Below are positions 39,509-52,539 of a DNA stretch of 64,000 bases, in pieces. The position numbers and the translations under genes were made by a program. The stretch spans positions 46,242-110,241 of the forward strand of contig PDPU01000042.1 of the NCBI GenBank assembly GCA_002746645.1, read 5' to 3'. The stretch's first letter is position 1. Each line of letters begins with the position of its first letter. Under the pieces are notes generated by a model. The model saw only the letters and a list, made by a program, of their open reading frames with translations, did not search any database and was not told the DNA's origin. This DNA is from Gammaproteobacteria bacterium. GTDB lineage: Bacteria > Pseudomonadota > Gammaproteobacteria > Granulosicoccales > Granulosicoccaceae.

Positions 39509-40407
39509 AGACCAAGCTGAAGACGCTCACGGAAAAGGCGAAAGGTGAACTCCTGGCCATGCGCCGCTACCCCGAGGCGGGTGGGTTCGTGGTGAGCCTG
39601 GTGGTCTTCGTGGCGGTGTTGATGATGCCATCCCCGCGCAGTGAAGCGTCGGCAGAAATACTCGCCGATCTCGACTGTGTGGTTGAACCGAGCGAGGTCG
39701 TCAACGTCGGCAGCGCCGTACCCGGACTGCTTGCCGATGCCTTCTTCGAACGCGGTGATGCGGTCGCTGCCGGTGACATTCTCGGGCGTCTCGAAAGCAA
39801 TGTGGAACGTGCCACGCTCGATATCGCGCGTGAGGCGGCGAATGGTCTCGCGACGCTTGAACTCAGGAAAGCCAACGCCGAATTCGGCGAGCGTACGCTC
39901 GTTCGCAACGACGAGCTCATGCGTCAGCGCGTGATCTCGCGCCAGACGCGCGATCAGGTGGCTACCGAAGCGAAGATTGCGGGCTTTCAGGTTCGGCAGG
40001 AAGTGGAAAGCCAGCGTCTTGCACGTCTTGAGGTGCGCCGCGCCGAAGCTTCGCTCGAACGCCGCATGGTCCGCAGCCCGATCACGGGGCGCGTGGTGCA
40101 ACGCTTCAAGTCCGCCGGCGAATACGTCGACGGCGATGCGATATACGAAGTCGCGCGTCTCGATCCACTGGCCGTGGATGTGATCGTTCCGGTGGAGTAC
40201 CTCGGTTTCGTCCGGGAAGGCGCGGAAGCCGCTGTCCGGCTCGATCTTCCGGCGCGCATCGGTGAGCAGATCAGTGCGAAAGTCGATCGTGTGGACCCCG
40301 TTGCCGACGCGGCCAGCGGCACCTTCGGTGTCCGGTTGCTCATGCCCAATCCTTCCGGAGAAATACCCGCCGGCGTTCGCTGTCAGGTCAATGTCGAACT
40401 GAACTGA
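39505..40407 (+). CDS. HlyD-family membrane-fusion protein
   Basis: Periplasmic adaptor of 300 aa. One N-terminal membrane segment ([16 protein letters not shown], about residues 26-41) is followed by the lipoyl half-motif [20 protein letters not shown], an alpha-hairpin (residues about 100-185), the return half [20 protein letters not shown] and a beta-barrel domain with an RND-adaptor-like end ([12 protein letters not shown]). It starts inside the M50 gene's stop (ATGA) and precedes the LEPR-type protein gene by 7 bp. Confidence 0.87.
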   Translation: MKTKLKTLTEKAKGELLAMRRYPEAGGFVVSLVVFVAVLMMPSPRSEASAEILADLDCVVEPSEVVNVGSAVPGLLADAFFERGDAVAAGDILGRLESNVERATLDIAREAANGLATLELRKANAEFGERTLVRNDELMRQRVISRQTRDQVATEAKIAGFQVRQEVESQRLARLEVRRAEASLERRMVRSPITGRVVQRFKSAGEYVDGDAIYEVARLDPLAVDVIVPVEYLGFVREGAEAAVRLDLPARIGEQISAKVDRVDPVADAASGTFGVRLLMPNPSGEIPAGVRCQVNVELN

Positions 40408-40414
40408 GGCCGGT

Positions 40415-43269
<2,855 letters not shown>

Positions 43270-43273
<4 letters not shown>

Positions 43274-46200
43274 ACCATGCTTTCAAACGTCTGCGACGAC
43301 GCCTGCCGGCGTTCTCGACGCGCATCTTCATCACCCTCGGGCTTGTCTCCCTGGTGATCTCGATGTTGCTGGCCGCGATGTTTCTCGGCTTTCTGCCGAA
43401 TCGCGAGATCATCGAGCGGCAGGACCGCACCGATTTCGCCGAGGCTCTGTCGGCCTCCACCTCGATGCTGCTCCGGCGAAGCGACATGATCGGCATTCGC
43501 GAGTCGCTCGAACTCGTGGTCGAGCGTAACGAATCACTCGCGGCGGTTCAGCTCGAACGTGCTCATGATGCGTCGAGCACCGTCTTCGGCGTGTTGCCGG
43601 ATGTTGTTTCGGAAAAGCACACCTACCGAGTGCCGCTCTATCGGGGGAACCGTGTCTGGGGCGAGATCGCCTTCCACTTCACGGCACCGCAAGCTGCGAG
43701 CTGGTTCGATCGCTGGCGTGAATGGCAGTTCGGTCTGCTGCTTTTCGTCGCACTCGCCTGTTTCCCTGCCTTCCATCTTTACCTCGGGCGAATGCTCAAG
43801 GAGCTTGATCCGTCGAAGGCGGTGCCGGGGCGCGTGCGCTCGGCGCTCGATACCATCGCCGAAGCCTTGCTGGTCGTGGACAGGCAGGGTGACCTCGTGC
43901 TCGCCAATGCTACCTTCTCGACGCTGACCGGAGAATCTGCCGAAGCGCTGTTCGGTCGCGATGCCTCGGCATTTCCCTGGCGCCTCGACGCGACGGGATC
44001 GAGTGGCGAACAGGCCAGCGATGCCGATGAAAACAACAGTGTCGTATCGGCAGTCGAATTGGAAGCGATACCGCTGGGCGCGAGTCTGCCGGAGATGCCG
44101 TGGGCGCATACACTCGAGACCGGTGAACCGGTGCGCAACCTGCGCGTGGGCTTCATTGATGCGCAAGGACAGCCACGCAGCTTCCTCATGAACTGCTCTC
44201 CGGTCAACACCGGCAAGGGCAGGATCGGCGGGGTGCTGATCAGCATGGACGACATCACGCGTCTCGAGGAGAAGGAGATTCTTCTGCGCGAGTCCATGCA
44301 CGCTGCCGAGGAAGCGAACCGTGCCAAGAGTGTGTTTCTCTCCAACATGAGTCACGAGATCCGCACGCCGATGACGGCCATTCTCGGCTTCACCGACGTG
44401 CTCCGCCGTGGTTCGGTGATCGAACCGCTCGAGCAGAAGCGGCACCTTGCTACCATCGCGAGCAGCGGCAAGCACCTGCTCGGACTCATCAACGATCTGC
44501 TCGATCTTTCCAAGGTGGAGTCGGGCAAACTCGAAGTCGAATCGATCGAGACCAACGTGGTTGCCGTTGCTGCCGAAGTGGTCAAGGTGCTGAAGGTGAA
44601 AGCCGACGAGAAGGGTATTGACCTCACGCTCGACATTCGCTCACCGATGCATCCGATGGTGCTCACCGATCCTTCGCGCCTGCGTCAGATCTTCACCAAC
44701 CTCGTCGGCAACGCGATCAAGTTCACCGAGTCGGGCAGCGTCACGCTGGCGCTGGAGCGGCGCGAGGTGGAAGGTCGCTGGCAACTCTTTCTGCAGGTGA
44801 TCGACACCGGCATCGGCATGAGCGAAGAGCAACTGGCCACGATCTTCGACGCCTTCAGTCAGGCGGACGAGACCATCACGCGCCGTTTCGGCGGCACCGG
44901 TCTCGGACTCTCGATCAGTCGGCAATTGGCCCGTGCCATGGGTGGTGACATCACGGTCGAAAGCCGGAAAGGCAAGGGCAGTCGCTTCATCATGAATCTC
45001 GATGAACACACGGCGAACGATTCCGAACCGGTCCCGCCGAAGGCCTTGCTCGAAGCCCTCGATCAGGTCGCGGTGGAGCACAGCGGCGGCTGGGATTTCC
45101 CCGAAGCGTCGATTCTGGTGGTTGACGACGGCGTCGAAAATCGCGAGTTGCTGTCGCTGGTGCTTGGCGATCTCGGTCTTCACGTCACGCTCGCCGAGAA
45201 CGGTGTCGAAGCACTGGAGCGCGCCAGCGTCGAAGATTTCGATGTCGTGCTGATGGACATCCAGATGCCCGTGATGGACGGCTACGAAGCCGCAATGCGC
45301 ATGCGTGAAAGCGGGCTCGAGATGCCCATTGTCGCACTCACGGCGCATGCCATGAAAGGCCATGAAGACAAGGTATACGCGGCGGGTTTTTCGCACCATG
45401 AAGCCAAGCCCATCGACATCGACAGGTTCACGGCCCTGCTGGCCGAGTTGCTTGGTGGAAAACCCGTCGAATCACGGGATGCGACGGACACCGTGATCGC
45501 GGAAGACCGCTCGGATGGTCGCGCGGAAGACCGCACGGATGGCCGCACGGATGGCCGCTCGGATGGCCGCACGGATGGCCGCACGGATGGCCGCTCGGAT
45601 GGCCGCTCGGATGGCCGCTCGGATGGCGGCGCCGAGGCGGTGCGCGTGTTGCAACCGTTCGTCGAGCAGTCGCCTGCACCGCCACCGCAACCCGGGGCGA
45701 CGACGCAACAACCGATCTACAACACGCTTGCCGCCACCGACCTGCGCTTTCGTGACATCGCCGAGAAGTTCATCATGAGGCTGAACCAGGAACTTCAGGC
45801 CATGCAGGCCATGCACGCTTCTGCCGATTTCGAACAGCTCGCGCGCAGCGCACACTGGCTCAAGGGATCGAGCGGCACCGTGGGCTTTGCCGACCTTCAT
45901 CCACCTGCGCTCGAACTCGAACTTGCCGCGAAAGCAGGCGACGCCAGCGAGGCGGCGCGACAACTGCAGGTGATTGCCGGGAAGTTGCCGCTGCTGCGGG
46001 CCGATCCCGGGCCGTCATCGGCAAGCGAGGAGTCCGTCACGTTGTCGGCGCAAACATCGTCGGAAAGTTCGAGCCCGGCCGATAGTGACAACAAGCCTGT
46101 CATCATCAGCGAATTGCTGGCAGTCGATGCGAAGTTCGCTCCGCTGGTGGCGCGTTTCGTGACGCAGCTCGGTGAGGAGCAGGCAGAGTTGCATGCGGCG

Positions 46201-46437
46201 CTGGCCGCCGGACATTTCGACACCTTGAAGAGCCTGTCTCATCGACTCAAGGGCACCTCGGGCAATCTCGGTTTTCCGGCACTGCACGACGCCGTATCGC
46301 AGCTCGAAGTGTCCGCGCGAGGCCATGATCTCGACGGGTGTCGCGAAGGACTGGCGGGCATCGATGCGCTGATCACGCGTATCGAGGCTGGACAGGAAAG
46401 CAGTGGTGACAGTGGTGTGATTGACGATGCGGCATGA
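43270..46437 (+). CDS. Hybrid sensor histidine kinase with PAS, REC and two Hpt domains
   Basis: Membrane-bound BarA/ArcB-like hybrid kinase (1055 aa). Two membrane segments (about residues 17-39 and 156-177) enclose a periplasmic sensor of about 115 residues. Then come a PAS domain ([20 protein letters not shown]), HisKA ([16 protein letters not shown], His about 361), an ATPase domain with [13 protein letters not shown] ([14 protein letters not shown], Asp about 663), a repetitive Asp-Gly-Arg linker, and two Hpt domains with [10 protein letters not shown] (His about 862) and SHRLKGTSG (His about 991). Two Hpt outputs are unusual. The start overlaps the LEPR-type gene, and the next gene encodes a likely REC acceptor. 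Confidence 0.92.
45511..45630. repeat. 12-bp tandem repeat encoding Asp-Gly-Arg-Ser/Thr
   Basis: About nine tandem copies of a 12-bp unit (ggccgcncggat) lie in the kinase gene between the REC and first Hpt domains. They encode DGRT/DGRS repeats. Copy changes stay in frame, so linker length can vary without loss of the reading frame. Confidence 0.9.
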
Positions 46438-46501
46438 AAGCCGCCGAGCAGGACGGGGCTGAACGAACCGGATCGATCAACAGGATGTAACGACAACAGT
46501 C

Positions 46502-48337
46502 ATGAGCGATAGCGAAAACAGCAAGGTGGGCAGCGAAGCATCGGTTGCGGGAAGCGAAACGAGGTCGGGCGACATCATCAAGCGCCTGATCGCGGGCGCG
46601 AACATCATGATGGTCGATGACGAGCAACTGAACATGGACGTGCTTCGCCTGCATCTCGAGAACGAAGGCTATCAGCACTTCATCTGTGTCAGCGATTCGA
46701 GGAAGGCGCTGAACACGCTGCGATCCGAAATGCCGGACGTGCTGTTGCTCGACCTCGTGATGCCTGAGGTGTCGGGTTTTCAGATTCTTGCCGAAATACG
46801 CTCCGATCGGAAGCTCGCGCAGTTGCCCGTCATCGTGCTGACCTCCGCGGGCGATGCCGAAACCAAGCACCAGGCCCTGAAGCTCGGCGCCACCGACTTC
46901 CTCGCCAAGCCCATCGACGCGAGCGAACTCGCGCTGCGCATGCGCAACACCCTGATGGCGCTGGCGGGTATCGAGCGCCGTCACCGTATCGACGACCTGA
47001 CCGGCCTGCCGAACCGCAACTGCTTCAACGAGTACATGAAACAGAAGTTCGGCGTACTGCGTACCAGCGGCAGGTCACTGGCGATGGTGCTGATCAACAT
47101 CAACCGTTTCAAGTCCATCAACGATTCACTCGGGCCCGCAAGAGGCGATGAAGTGCTGCGGCGTTTCAGTGCGCGCCTGCGGGAATACTATGGCGCGATC
47201 GACAGCGGCGACTGGTCCCTGAGCGATCATGCATCGGTGTCGGCACGTATGCTCGCACGCCTCGACGGAGACCGGTTCGCGCTGCTGATCTCGAGCGAGG
47301 CAGAAACCGAAGCCGAGCTTCAGGAAGACCTCGCACCCTCGTTGCAGGCAATTCGCGACACGGTGGCGGAACCCTTCGAAATTGCCGGAGAGAAGATCTT
47401 CCTGACCATCAGCATGGGCATATCGACCATCGATCGCAACAGTGCCAGCATCGACTCGCTGATCAACAATGCCGAAACTGCGATGCAGTTTGCCAAGGCG
47501 ACGGCAAACAACGATCACGCCTTCTATTCATCTCACATGGATGCGCGGGCGCGCCAGCTTCTGAGTCTCGAGAACGGACTCAGAACGGCGATCGACAACG
47601 GCGAGATGTTCGTCGTCTACCAGCCGAAGGTTTCTCTGCCCTGCAACCGCATTGCCGGCGCCGAGGCGCTGCTGCGCTGGCAACACCCCGAGCACGGCAT
47701 TGTCTCGCCGACCGATTTCATTCCCATGGCCGAAAACCTCGGCAACATCGTCCGCATCGGACAATGGGTGCTGGAGCAGGCCGCCGCCCAGACGGTCATC
47801 TGGCAGAAGACACTGACGCCGGACTTTTCCATGGCGGTGAACGTGTCGATTCGTCAGCTCTACGAGCCGGATTTTCTCGAGCATGTGGAAAGGATCCTCA
47901 GGGACACGAGACTGGCGCCTCATCACCTGACGCTTGAGCTGACCGAGAACATGCTCATGCATGACGTTGAACGCAATGTCGAGATTCTCGAAGCCCTGCG
48001 GGTGCTCGGTGTGCGCATCTCCATCGACGACTTCGGTACCGGCTATTCATCGCTGAGCTACCTGCAGCGCTTTCCGGTCGATCAACTGAAGATCGATCGT
48101 TCCTTCATTCACGAGATCCAGTCGCCCGATGACTTTTCACCCATCGTCAAGGCCGTGACCTCGCTTGCCCATGACCTCGGCCTCGATGTAGTGGCCGAAG
48201 GTATCGAGACACACGCTCAGCGCGACTACGTGAACTCGCTTTCCTGCGAACGCTACCAGGGTTATCTCTGCAGTGCACCGCTCATGGCGGCCGAGTTCGC
48301 GGAGCTTTTCCGGAATTCGGAACGTCTGGCGGGCTGA
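46502..48337 (+). CDS. Response regulator with degenerate GGDEF and intact EAL domains
   Basis: A 611-aa REC-GGDEF-EAL protein. REC has MMVDDEQ and LLLDLVMPEVSG (phospho-acceptor Asp about 84) and KPID. The GGDEF domain's active-site loop reads ARLDGDRF, lacking the GG(D/E)EF sequence, so cyclase activity is unlikely. The EAL domain keeps GAEALLRW, NVSIRQL, LTENMLM, DDFGTGYSSLSYL, KIDRSFI and VAEGIET, as in active c-di-GMP phosphodiesterases. It lies 64 bp after the hybrid kinase, which probably phosphorylates it through its Hpt domains. c-di-GMP hydrolysis in response to the kinase signal is inferred. Confidence 0.9.
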   Translation: MSDSENSKVGSEASVAGSETRSGDIIKRLIAGANIMMVDDEQLNMDVLRLHLENEGYQHFICVSDSRKALNTLRSEMPDVLLLDLVMPEVSGFQILAEIRSDRKLAQLPVIVLTSAGDAETKHQALKLGATDFLAKPIDASELALRMRNTLMALAGIERRHRIDDLTGLPNRNCFNEYMKQKFGVLRTSGRSLAMVLININRFKSINDSLGPARGDEVLRRFSARLREYYGAIDSGDWSLSDHASVSARMLARLDGDRFALLISSEAETEAELQEDLAPSLQAIRDTVAEPFEIAGEKIFLTISMGISTIDRNSASIDSLINNAETAMQFAKATANNDHAFYSSHMDARARQLLSLENGLRTAIDNGEMFVVYQPKVSLPCNRIAGAEALLRWQHPEHGIVSPTDFIPMAENLGNIVRIGQWVLEQAAAQTVIWQKTLTPDFSMAVNVSIRQLYEPDFLEHVERILRDTRLAPHHLTLELTENMLMHDVERNVEILEALRVLGVRISIDDFGTGYSSLSYLQRFPVDQLKIDRSFIHEIQSPDDFSPIVKAVTSLAHDLGLDVVAEGIETHAQRDYVNSLSCERYQGYLCSAPLMAAEFAELFRNSERLAG

Positions 48338-48369
48338 AGTGCTGTCACGAGCGCATCCGCTGCAAGACC

Positions 48370-48520
48370 GTCGGCACGATGCGCGCGTCGACGGTACCAG
48401 GATACATGCGCAACGGCGGCACGATGGGATGAGCGCGCCGACGGTGTCCGGATACATGTAGTGACGGCACGATGAGATGAACGTGCCGACGGTGTCCGGG
48501 TAGGCGAAAGGACGGCACGC
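48370..48520. repeat. 48-bp imperfect tandem repeat, about three copies
   Basis: Three imperfect copies share cggcacgatg and gccgacggtgtccgg(atacatg), spaced about 48 bp apart, in the gap between two convergent genes. The units contain internal dyads (cgacggtNtccg, cggcacg), so transcripts could fold; termination for the flanking genes is possible but no T-tract is seen. Confidence 0.75.
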
Positions 48521-48552
48521 TTGCGCACCGCCGTTTCGCCTTGTTCAAGCGA

Positions 48553-49899
48553 TCATTCGGCCGTCGTGAACACGATGTCCTGCGGCACGAGTTCGGTGGC
48601 GATGACGCTGGAGCCGAGCGCGTTGTCCGCCGGGTTCAGGGTAATGAAACCGGTGCCCGTTGCTGCATTGCCTTCGGCATTGGTGTAGGCGTAGTTCTGC
48701 ACGCCCAGCCAGATCATGCCATCGGGCGATTCGGCCATCGTGGTGATGTCGACGTTGTCGAGCCCGGCAATGGGTGTGTCGTCGACGATGCCGGTGGTGG
48801 GATTGAACGTGTGCAGGTTGCTGACACCGTAGCTTTCGTAGGTCGAGAGATAGCCGGTCTGCCCGTCCAGCACGAGTGCGCTGTTGTAGAAGCCGATGTT
48901 CTCTTCGCGGGTGCCGTCATCAGCGATCAGCTCGGTTGTGTAGCTGTCGGGATCGACCGACACGAGGCCGCCGGTGTAGGGGTCGGCTTCGACTGTTTCG
49001 TCGGCAAAGTAGTTGCCGCGTCCCACGACGAGAAGTTCGTTGAGCGCTTCGACGTAGTGAACCGCGCCCGGGTTCTGCACGCCGAGTGGAATGCCCAGGA
49101 GACCATCGGCGGTGCCCTTGCCGGTATCGATTTCCATGTCGGTGTTCGTGTCGATCACGGCAAGGTAGGCCTGCTTGTCGGGTGTGAAATCCTTCAGACG
49201 CTCCATCAGCACGAACAGCTTGTCGCCGACGAGAACCGCGTCGTTCATGTGCGGTACGTTGTCGTTGTAGGCCGAGAGATCAATGGAACCGAGGTAGAAA
49301 TTGGCCTCGGTGTCGGCTGACGGATTGATGATCCAGAGATTCTTGCTGTTGTAGCGCGTGAGGTAGGCCTTGGTGTCGGAGACGAAGGTAAGGCTGTAGG
49401 GGTTGCCACCGTCGTTCTCGTCGCTCGCGTCGAGCACTGAATACTGATACACGGGCTGCAGCGGGTTGTCCTGCGCGAAGCGCGTGAGCGAGTCGAGGTT
49501 GCTGCGGCCGAGCTGGAAGATGGCATCGCCATCGGTTTCGACGCGGATATCGGAACCGGTGGCGGGAAGGTTGCCGGTGACTTCGGCCGTCTCGCCGACG
49601 TCGATGCAGTCGATCCGGCCGGAGCTGTAGTCGGTGGCATACGTGGCGACCCAGGCCATCGTGCCCGTCTCCGGCGTTCGGCATACGTTGCCGCTGGCAG
49701 TTCCGTTGCCGTTACTGCCGTTGTCGGTTCCGCTGCCGCCGGTGGTGTCTGTGCCGCTGCCGGTGGTGCCGTCATCGTCGTCGTCGTCCGAACTGCAGCC
49801 CGTGGCGACGATGCCGGCGAGCAACGCCGTCGCGATGAATCGGAGCGAACGCTTGCCGAACACGGCGCCGCGTGGCGGTTGAATCTGTCTTGCTTGCAT
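48553..49899 (-). CDS. Outer-membrane lipoprotein with predicted beta-propeller fold
   Basis: A 448-aa lipoprotein. The signal peptide ends ATALLAGIVATGC (lipid cysteine about residue 35), followed by SSDDDDDDG and a Gly/Thr/Ser/Asn-rich linker of about 30 residues. The +2 residue is Ser, not Asp, so outer-membrane sorting is expected. The body consists of repeating beta-strand blocks of about 45-60 residues (SLTFVSDTKAYLTRYNSKNL, LVGDKLFVLMER, LDGQTGYLSTYESYG, SPDGMIWLGVQNY) that look like propeller blades. It lies 130 bp downstream of the BtuB-like receptor, without an intervening terminator, so it probably shares its riboswitch. Ligand binding at the cell surface is my inference. Confidence 0.75.
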   Translation of the reverse strand: MQARQIQPPRGAVFGKRSLRFIATALLAGIVATGCSSDDDDDDGTTGSGTDTTGGSGTDNGSNGNGTASGNVCRTPETGTMAWVATYATDYSSGRIDCIDVGETAEVTGNLPATGSDIRVETDGDAIFQLGRSNLDSLTRFAQDNPLQPVYQYSVLDASDENDGGNPYSLTFVSDTKAYLTRYNSKNLWIINPSADTEANFYLGSIDLSAYNDNVPHMNDAVLVGDKLFVLMERLKDFTPDKQAYLAVIDTNTDMEIDTGKGTADGLLGIPLGVQNPGAVHYVEALNELLVVGRGNYFADETVEADPYTGGLVSVDPDSYTTELIADDGTREENIGFYNSALVLDGQTGYLSTYESYGVSNLHTFNPTTGIVDDTPIAGLDNVDITTMAESPDGMIWLGVQNYAYTNAEGNAATGTGFITLNPADNALGSSVIATELVPQDIVFTTAE

Positions 49900-50029
49900 G
49901 TGTTTCCCCTGAGTTGGCCGTGCCACTTGCTGAATGGCCTGTTGCGTGAATGGCGCGCTGTCGTGAGCGAGCCTGCGATGACGACGAACCAGGCCGTGCC
50001 CGTCGCATCGAAGGATGGGTGGAAGGGCG

Positions 50030-52333
50030 TCATCCGCTCCGCCACGCGATACCGAGGTACCACTGCCGCCCCGGCTTCGGATAGCCGTTGAAGTCTTCCT
50101 CGTGTTCGTCGGTGATGTTTCTCGCGCTGCCGTTGATGCTGAAGGCGCCACGTACCAGATCGAAGCCGATGGCGTGCATGACGACGTTCTCGGCAGGCAG
50201 GATGTTCGCGCTGTCGTAGTAGCGATCTCGACGCGCTTCGAGTTCGTGCCAGAACGTGACGTTCCTGCCGGCCCGGAAAGCGAGGCGCGAGAAGGCGGCA
50301 AGGCGCGGATAGAGAGGTACCTGTCTGCCGCGGAAACCACGCTTGTCGTCGAGCACTTCACTCTCCTGCCAGGTCAGGTTGCCGGACCAGTGCCAGTTCC
50401 CGCCGAGAGCGGCGGCGATCGCAGCCTCGATGCCCCAGGTGCGGGCCTTGCCGGCATTGAAGGCGCGGCCGATGCCCTGGGCGTTGAATTCGGTGGCGAT
50501 GAGTGATTCGCGCGCATTGTGGAAACCGATCAGTTCCACATGGCCTTCGTTGGCAAACACCCGGCGGATACCGATGTCGGCGTTCACGCCTTCCTCGGGC
50601 ACGAGATTCGGGTTGCCCTGAACCAGGCCCCAACTCCCGTAGAGTTCGCCGAAGGAGGGCGGGCGGTAGTGGTTGCCGAGATTGGCAAGTACATGCGTGC
50701 CCTCACCGATGCGCCGGCTGATGCCGAGTTGCAGCCCGAGTTGGCTGTCGTTCTCATCCTGATCGTTGCGCGTGTTGCTGCCGTCGATCCACTGCCAGCG
50801 CAGCAGGGGATTGAGCATCCAGCGCTCGTCGTCCGAAAACCAGGCAAAGGCACCGTTGACGAAAAGCTGCTGGCGCAGGGCATCGAAGTTCCGGCGCGTA
50901 TCGAACGCATCGCGCGTTTCGTGATCCTCGCGTCGCCACTCTCCCGTGAGGGTGACGGTGCCGCTATCGAATGGCCTTTCCCAGAAGCTCGTGATGCCCG
51001 GAATGAGGTTTGTCTGTCGGGTCTGTGTGGGCAGCAACGAGAGGTCGGCATCGGTGTCGTCGTAGTCGCTGGTTTCCTGCCGAAGGAAGACGCCGTGGCG
51101 ACTGTTCCAGCCACTGTCGTGACGGGAGGCCAGCGACCATTGTGCGAGCGTCGAGCGGGTGTCGAAACTCGCCCGGCTGCTGGCGCGATTGCGCCAGTGG
51201 GGAATGCCCGTGTCGCGGTCGCTGTGTTGCAGTCGCAGGGTATGTGAGCGCGGCAGTTCCGGATCCTGGTGCCAGTCCAGCAGCAATGACGCTCGCCCGA
51301 CTGCAGCATTCTGGCGACGTTCGCGACGGTCATCACCCGGATTCAGCGGTGTGCCGTTCTCGTTGGTGTAGGGGAAGTCGTTGTCGGCGGCCTGGTAGCC
51401 ACCGGCGAATCGAAACCGGCCACTGGCGAAAGGGCGTTCGGCCGCAAGGTTCAGTCCACGGCGAGCGAAACTCCCGCCATTGAGCTGCACTCGCGCCGTT
51501 TGGTCATCGCCGTTCGTGTCGGCACCGGCACCCGCTCCGTCGGAGCGAAGGTTCACGGCCCCGCCGATGCCACCGACCGACAGTGCGATCGGTGTGCTGC
51601 CGCGGTAGATGTCGATGCTGCCGAGGTTCAGCAGATCGATGGTGGCAAGATCCACATCGCTGCTGCCGCCGGAGTTGAGCAGGACGCCATCAAGATAGAC
51701 CGCCGTCTGTGCGCCGCTCGAACCACGGATCGAGACGCTGGTGAAACTGCCGAAGCCGCCGCTCTGCTGGACGCTGAGACCGGTTTCCTGACGCAGCACG
51801 CCCGCCATGCTGGCGTCGGCTCTCTCGAGCCGTCGGCGTGTCACGCGCGAGGACTGCCCGGCGAATTCGTCCATGATCACGTCGCCGATATCGTCGGCAG
51901 CGTAGGCTCTGGCTCTGACGACGAGTTCATCGAGTTCCTGTTCGTTCGTCGGTGCCGTTTCATCCGTCTGTGCGGCTTCATCCGTCTGTGCGGCTTCTTC
52001 CGTCTGTACGGCTTCTTCCGTCTGTACGGCGTCATCCGACCGTGCCGTTGCCAGCGTCGGCAACAGCATCAATGCCAGCAGCGCGAGGGCGTGTGGTGCC
52101 AGGCGTGCAACATGAACGCCGGCAGGAACACATGGTGCCGGGCCTGCAATGTGGGCGCCGACGAGAGCAGACGCTGCAGCAGTTGTAGTGTGGTCGCTGG
52201 CGGGCGCAGACGCTGCCGGGGTTGACATGCGGGCGCTGGCAGTAGCAGACGCTGCCGGGATTGCCATGCAGGCTTTGGCAGGAGTCCGGGCTGACTGCCG
52301 CAGCCTGCAGGGTGCCTCGGCCTCATGACCCAT
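50030..52333 (-). CDS. btuB: TonB-dependent receptor, BtuB-type cobalamin transporter
   Basis: Outer-membrane receptor of about 767 aa. The plug domain is clear: DELVVRARAYA as TonB-box region, RRLERADASMAGVLRQETG, SIRGSSGAQTAVYLDGVLL and LGSIDIYRGSTPIAL. A 22-strand-type barrel follows, ending in WYLGIAWRSG. The cobalamin riboswitch upstream supports B12 uptake. The N-terminus is uncertain: ATG 52333 yields a long Ala-rich leader before the signal-like LALLALMLLPTLATA, and ATG codons within the leader are alternatives. Between signal and plug are imperfect TEEAVQ/TDEAAQ repeats (about 51950-52035). Confidence 0.85.
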   Translation of the reverse strand: MGHEAEAPCRLRQSARTPAKACMAIPAASATASARMSTPAASAPASDHTTTAAASALVGAHIAGPAPCVPAGVHVARLAPHALALLALMLLPTLATARSDDAVQTEEAVQTEEAAQTDEAAQTDETAPTNEQELDELVVRARAYAADDIGDVIMDEFAGQSSRVTRRRLERADASMAGVLRQETGLSVQQSGGFGSFTSVSIRGSSGAQTAVYLDGVLLNSGGSSDVDLATIDLLNLGSIDIYRGSTPIALSVGGIGGAVNLRSDGAGAGADTNGDDQTARVQLNGGSFARRGLNLAAERPFASGRFRFAGGYQAADNDFPYTNENGTPLNPGDDRRERRQNAAVGRASLLLDWHQDPELPRSHTLRLQHSDRDTGIPHWRNRASSRASFDTRSTLAQWSLASRHDSGWNSRHGVFLRQETSDYDDTDADLSLLPTQTRQTNLIPGITSFWERPFDSGTVTLTGEWRREDHETRDAFDTRRNFDALRQQLFVNGAFAWFSDDERWMLNPLLRWQWIDGSNTRNDQDENDSQLGLQLGISRRIGEGTHVLANLGNHYRPPSFGELYGSWGLVQGNPNLVPEEGVNADIGIRRVFANEGHVELIGFHNARESLIATEFNAQGIGRAFNAGKARTWGIEAAIAAALGGNWHWSGNLTWQESEVLDDKRGFRGRQVPLYPRLAAFSRLAFRAGRNVTFWHELEARRDRYYDSANILPAENVVMHAIGFDLVRGAFSINGSARNITDEHEEDFNGYPKPGRQWYLGIAWRSG
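52100..52270. repeat. Imperfect repeats in the btuB leader region
   Basis: Several imperfect copies of a unit containing gcagacgctgcc and ctggca lie at the 5' end of the receptor ORF, giving an Ala/Ser/Thr-rich leader not expected in a signal peptide. The repeats make the exact start codon hard to fix. Confidence 0.6.
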
Positions 52334-52539
52334 GCGCGTGAAGCGCCTGTCATACGGCGTCTGCAAGGAAGGGTTCGAGATCGGGTTCGAGATCAAGCGT
52401 TGCTGTCGGCCACGAGGCAACGTTACCGTTACCGTGAAGACCAGATCCGCAGGGACAAACAAACACCAGAGTGAAAGCAGGGCAGGGATGTCCGCTTTGC
52501 ACAGGCGATGTCCGGCACCCCGCCGGTCATGGTCGCTCA

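Noticed and set aside
35733..40407. Ordinary type I secretion or RND efflux operon
   Set aside because: There is no ABC ATPase, no RND pump and no TolC-like gene; the middle gene is an M50 protease fusion.
46502..48337. Bifunctional cyclase/phosphodiesterase reading of the REC-GGDEF-EAL protein
   Set aside because: The GGDEF loop reads LDGDRF, so I do not support cyclase activity; only the EAL part looks active.
48370..48520. CRISPR-like array
   Set aside because: Repeats are adjacent with no unique spacers, differ from each other, and no cas gene is nearby.
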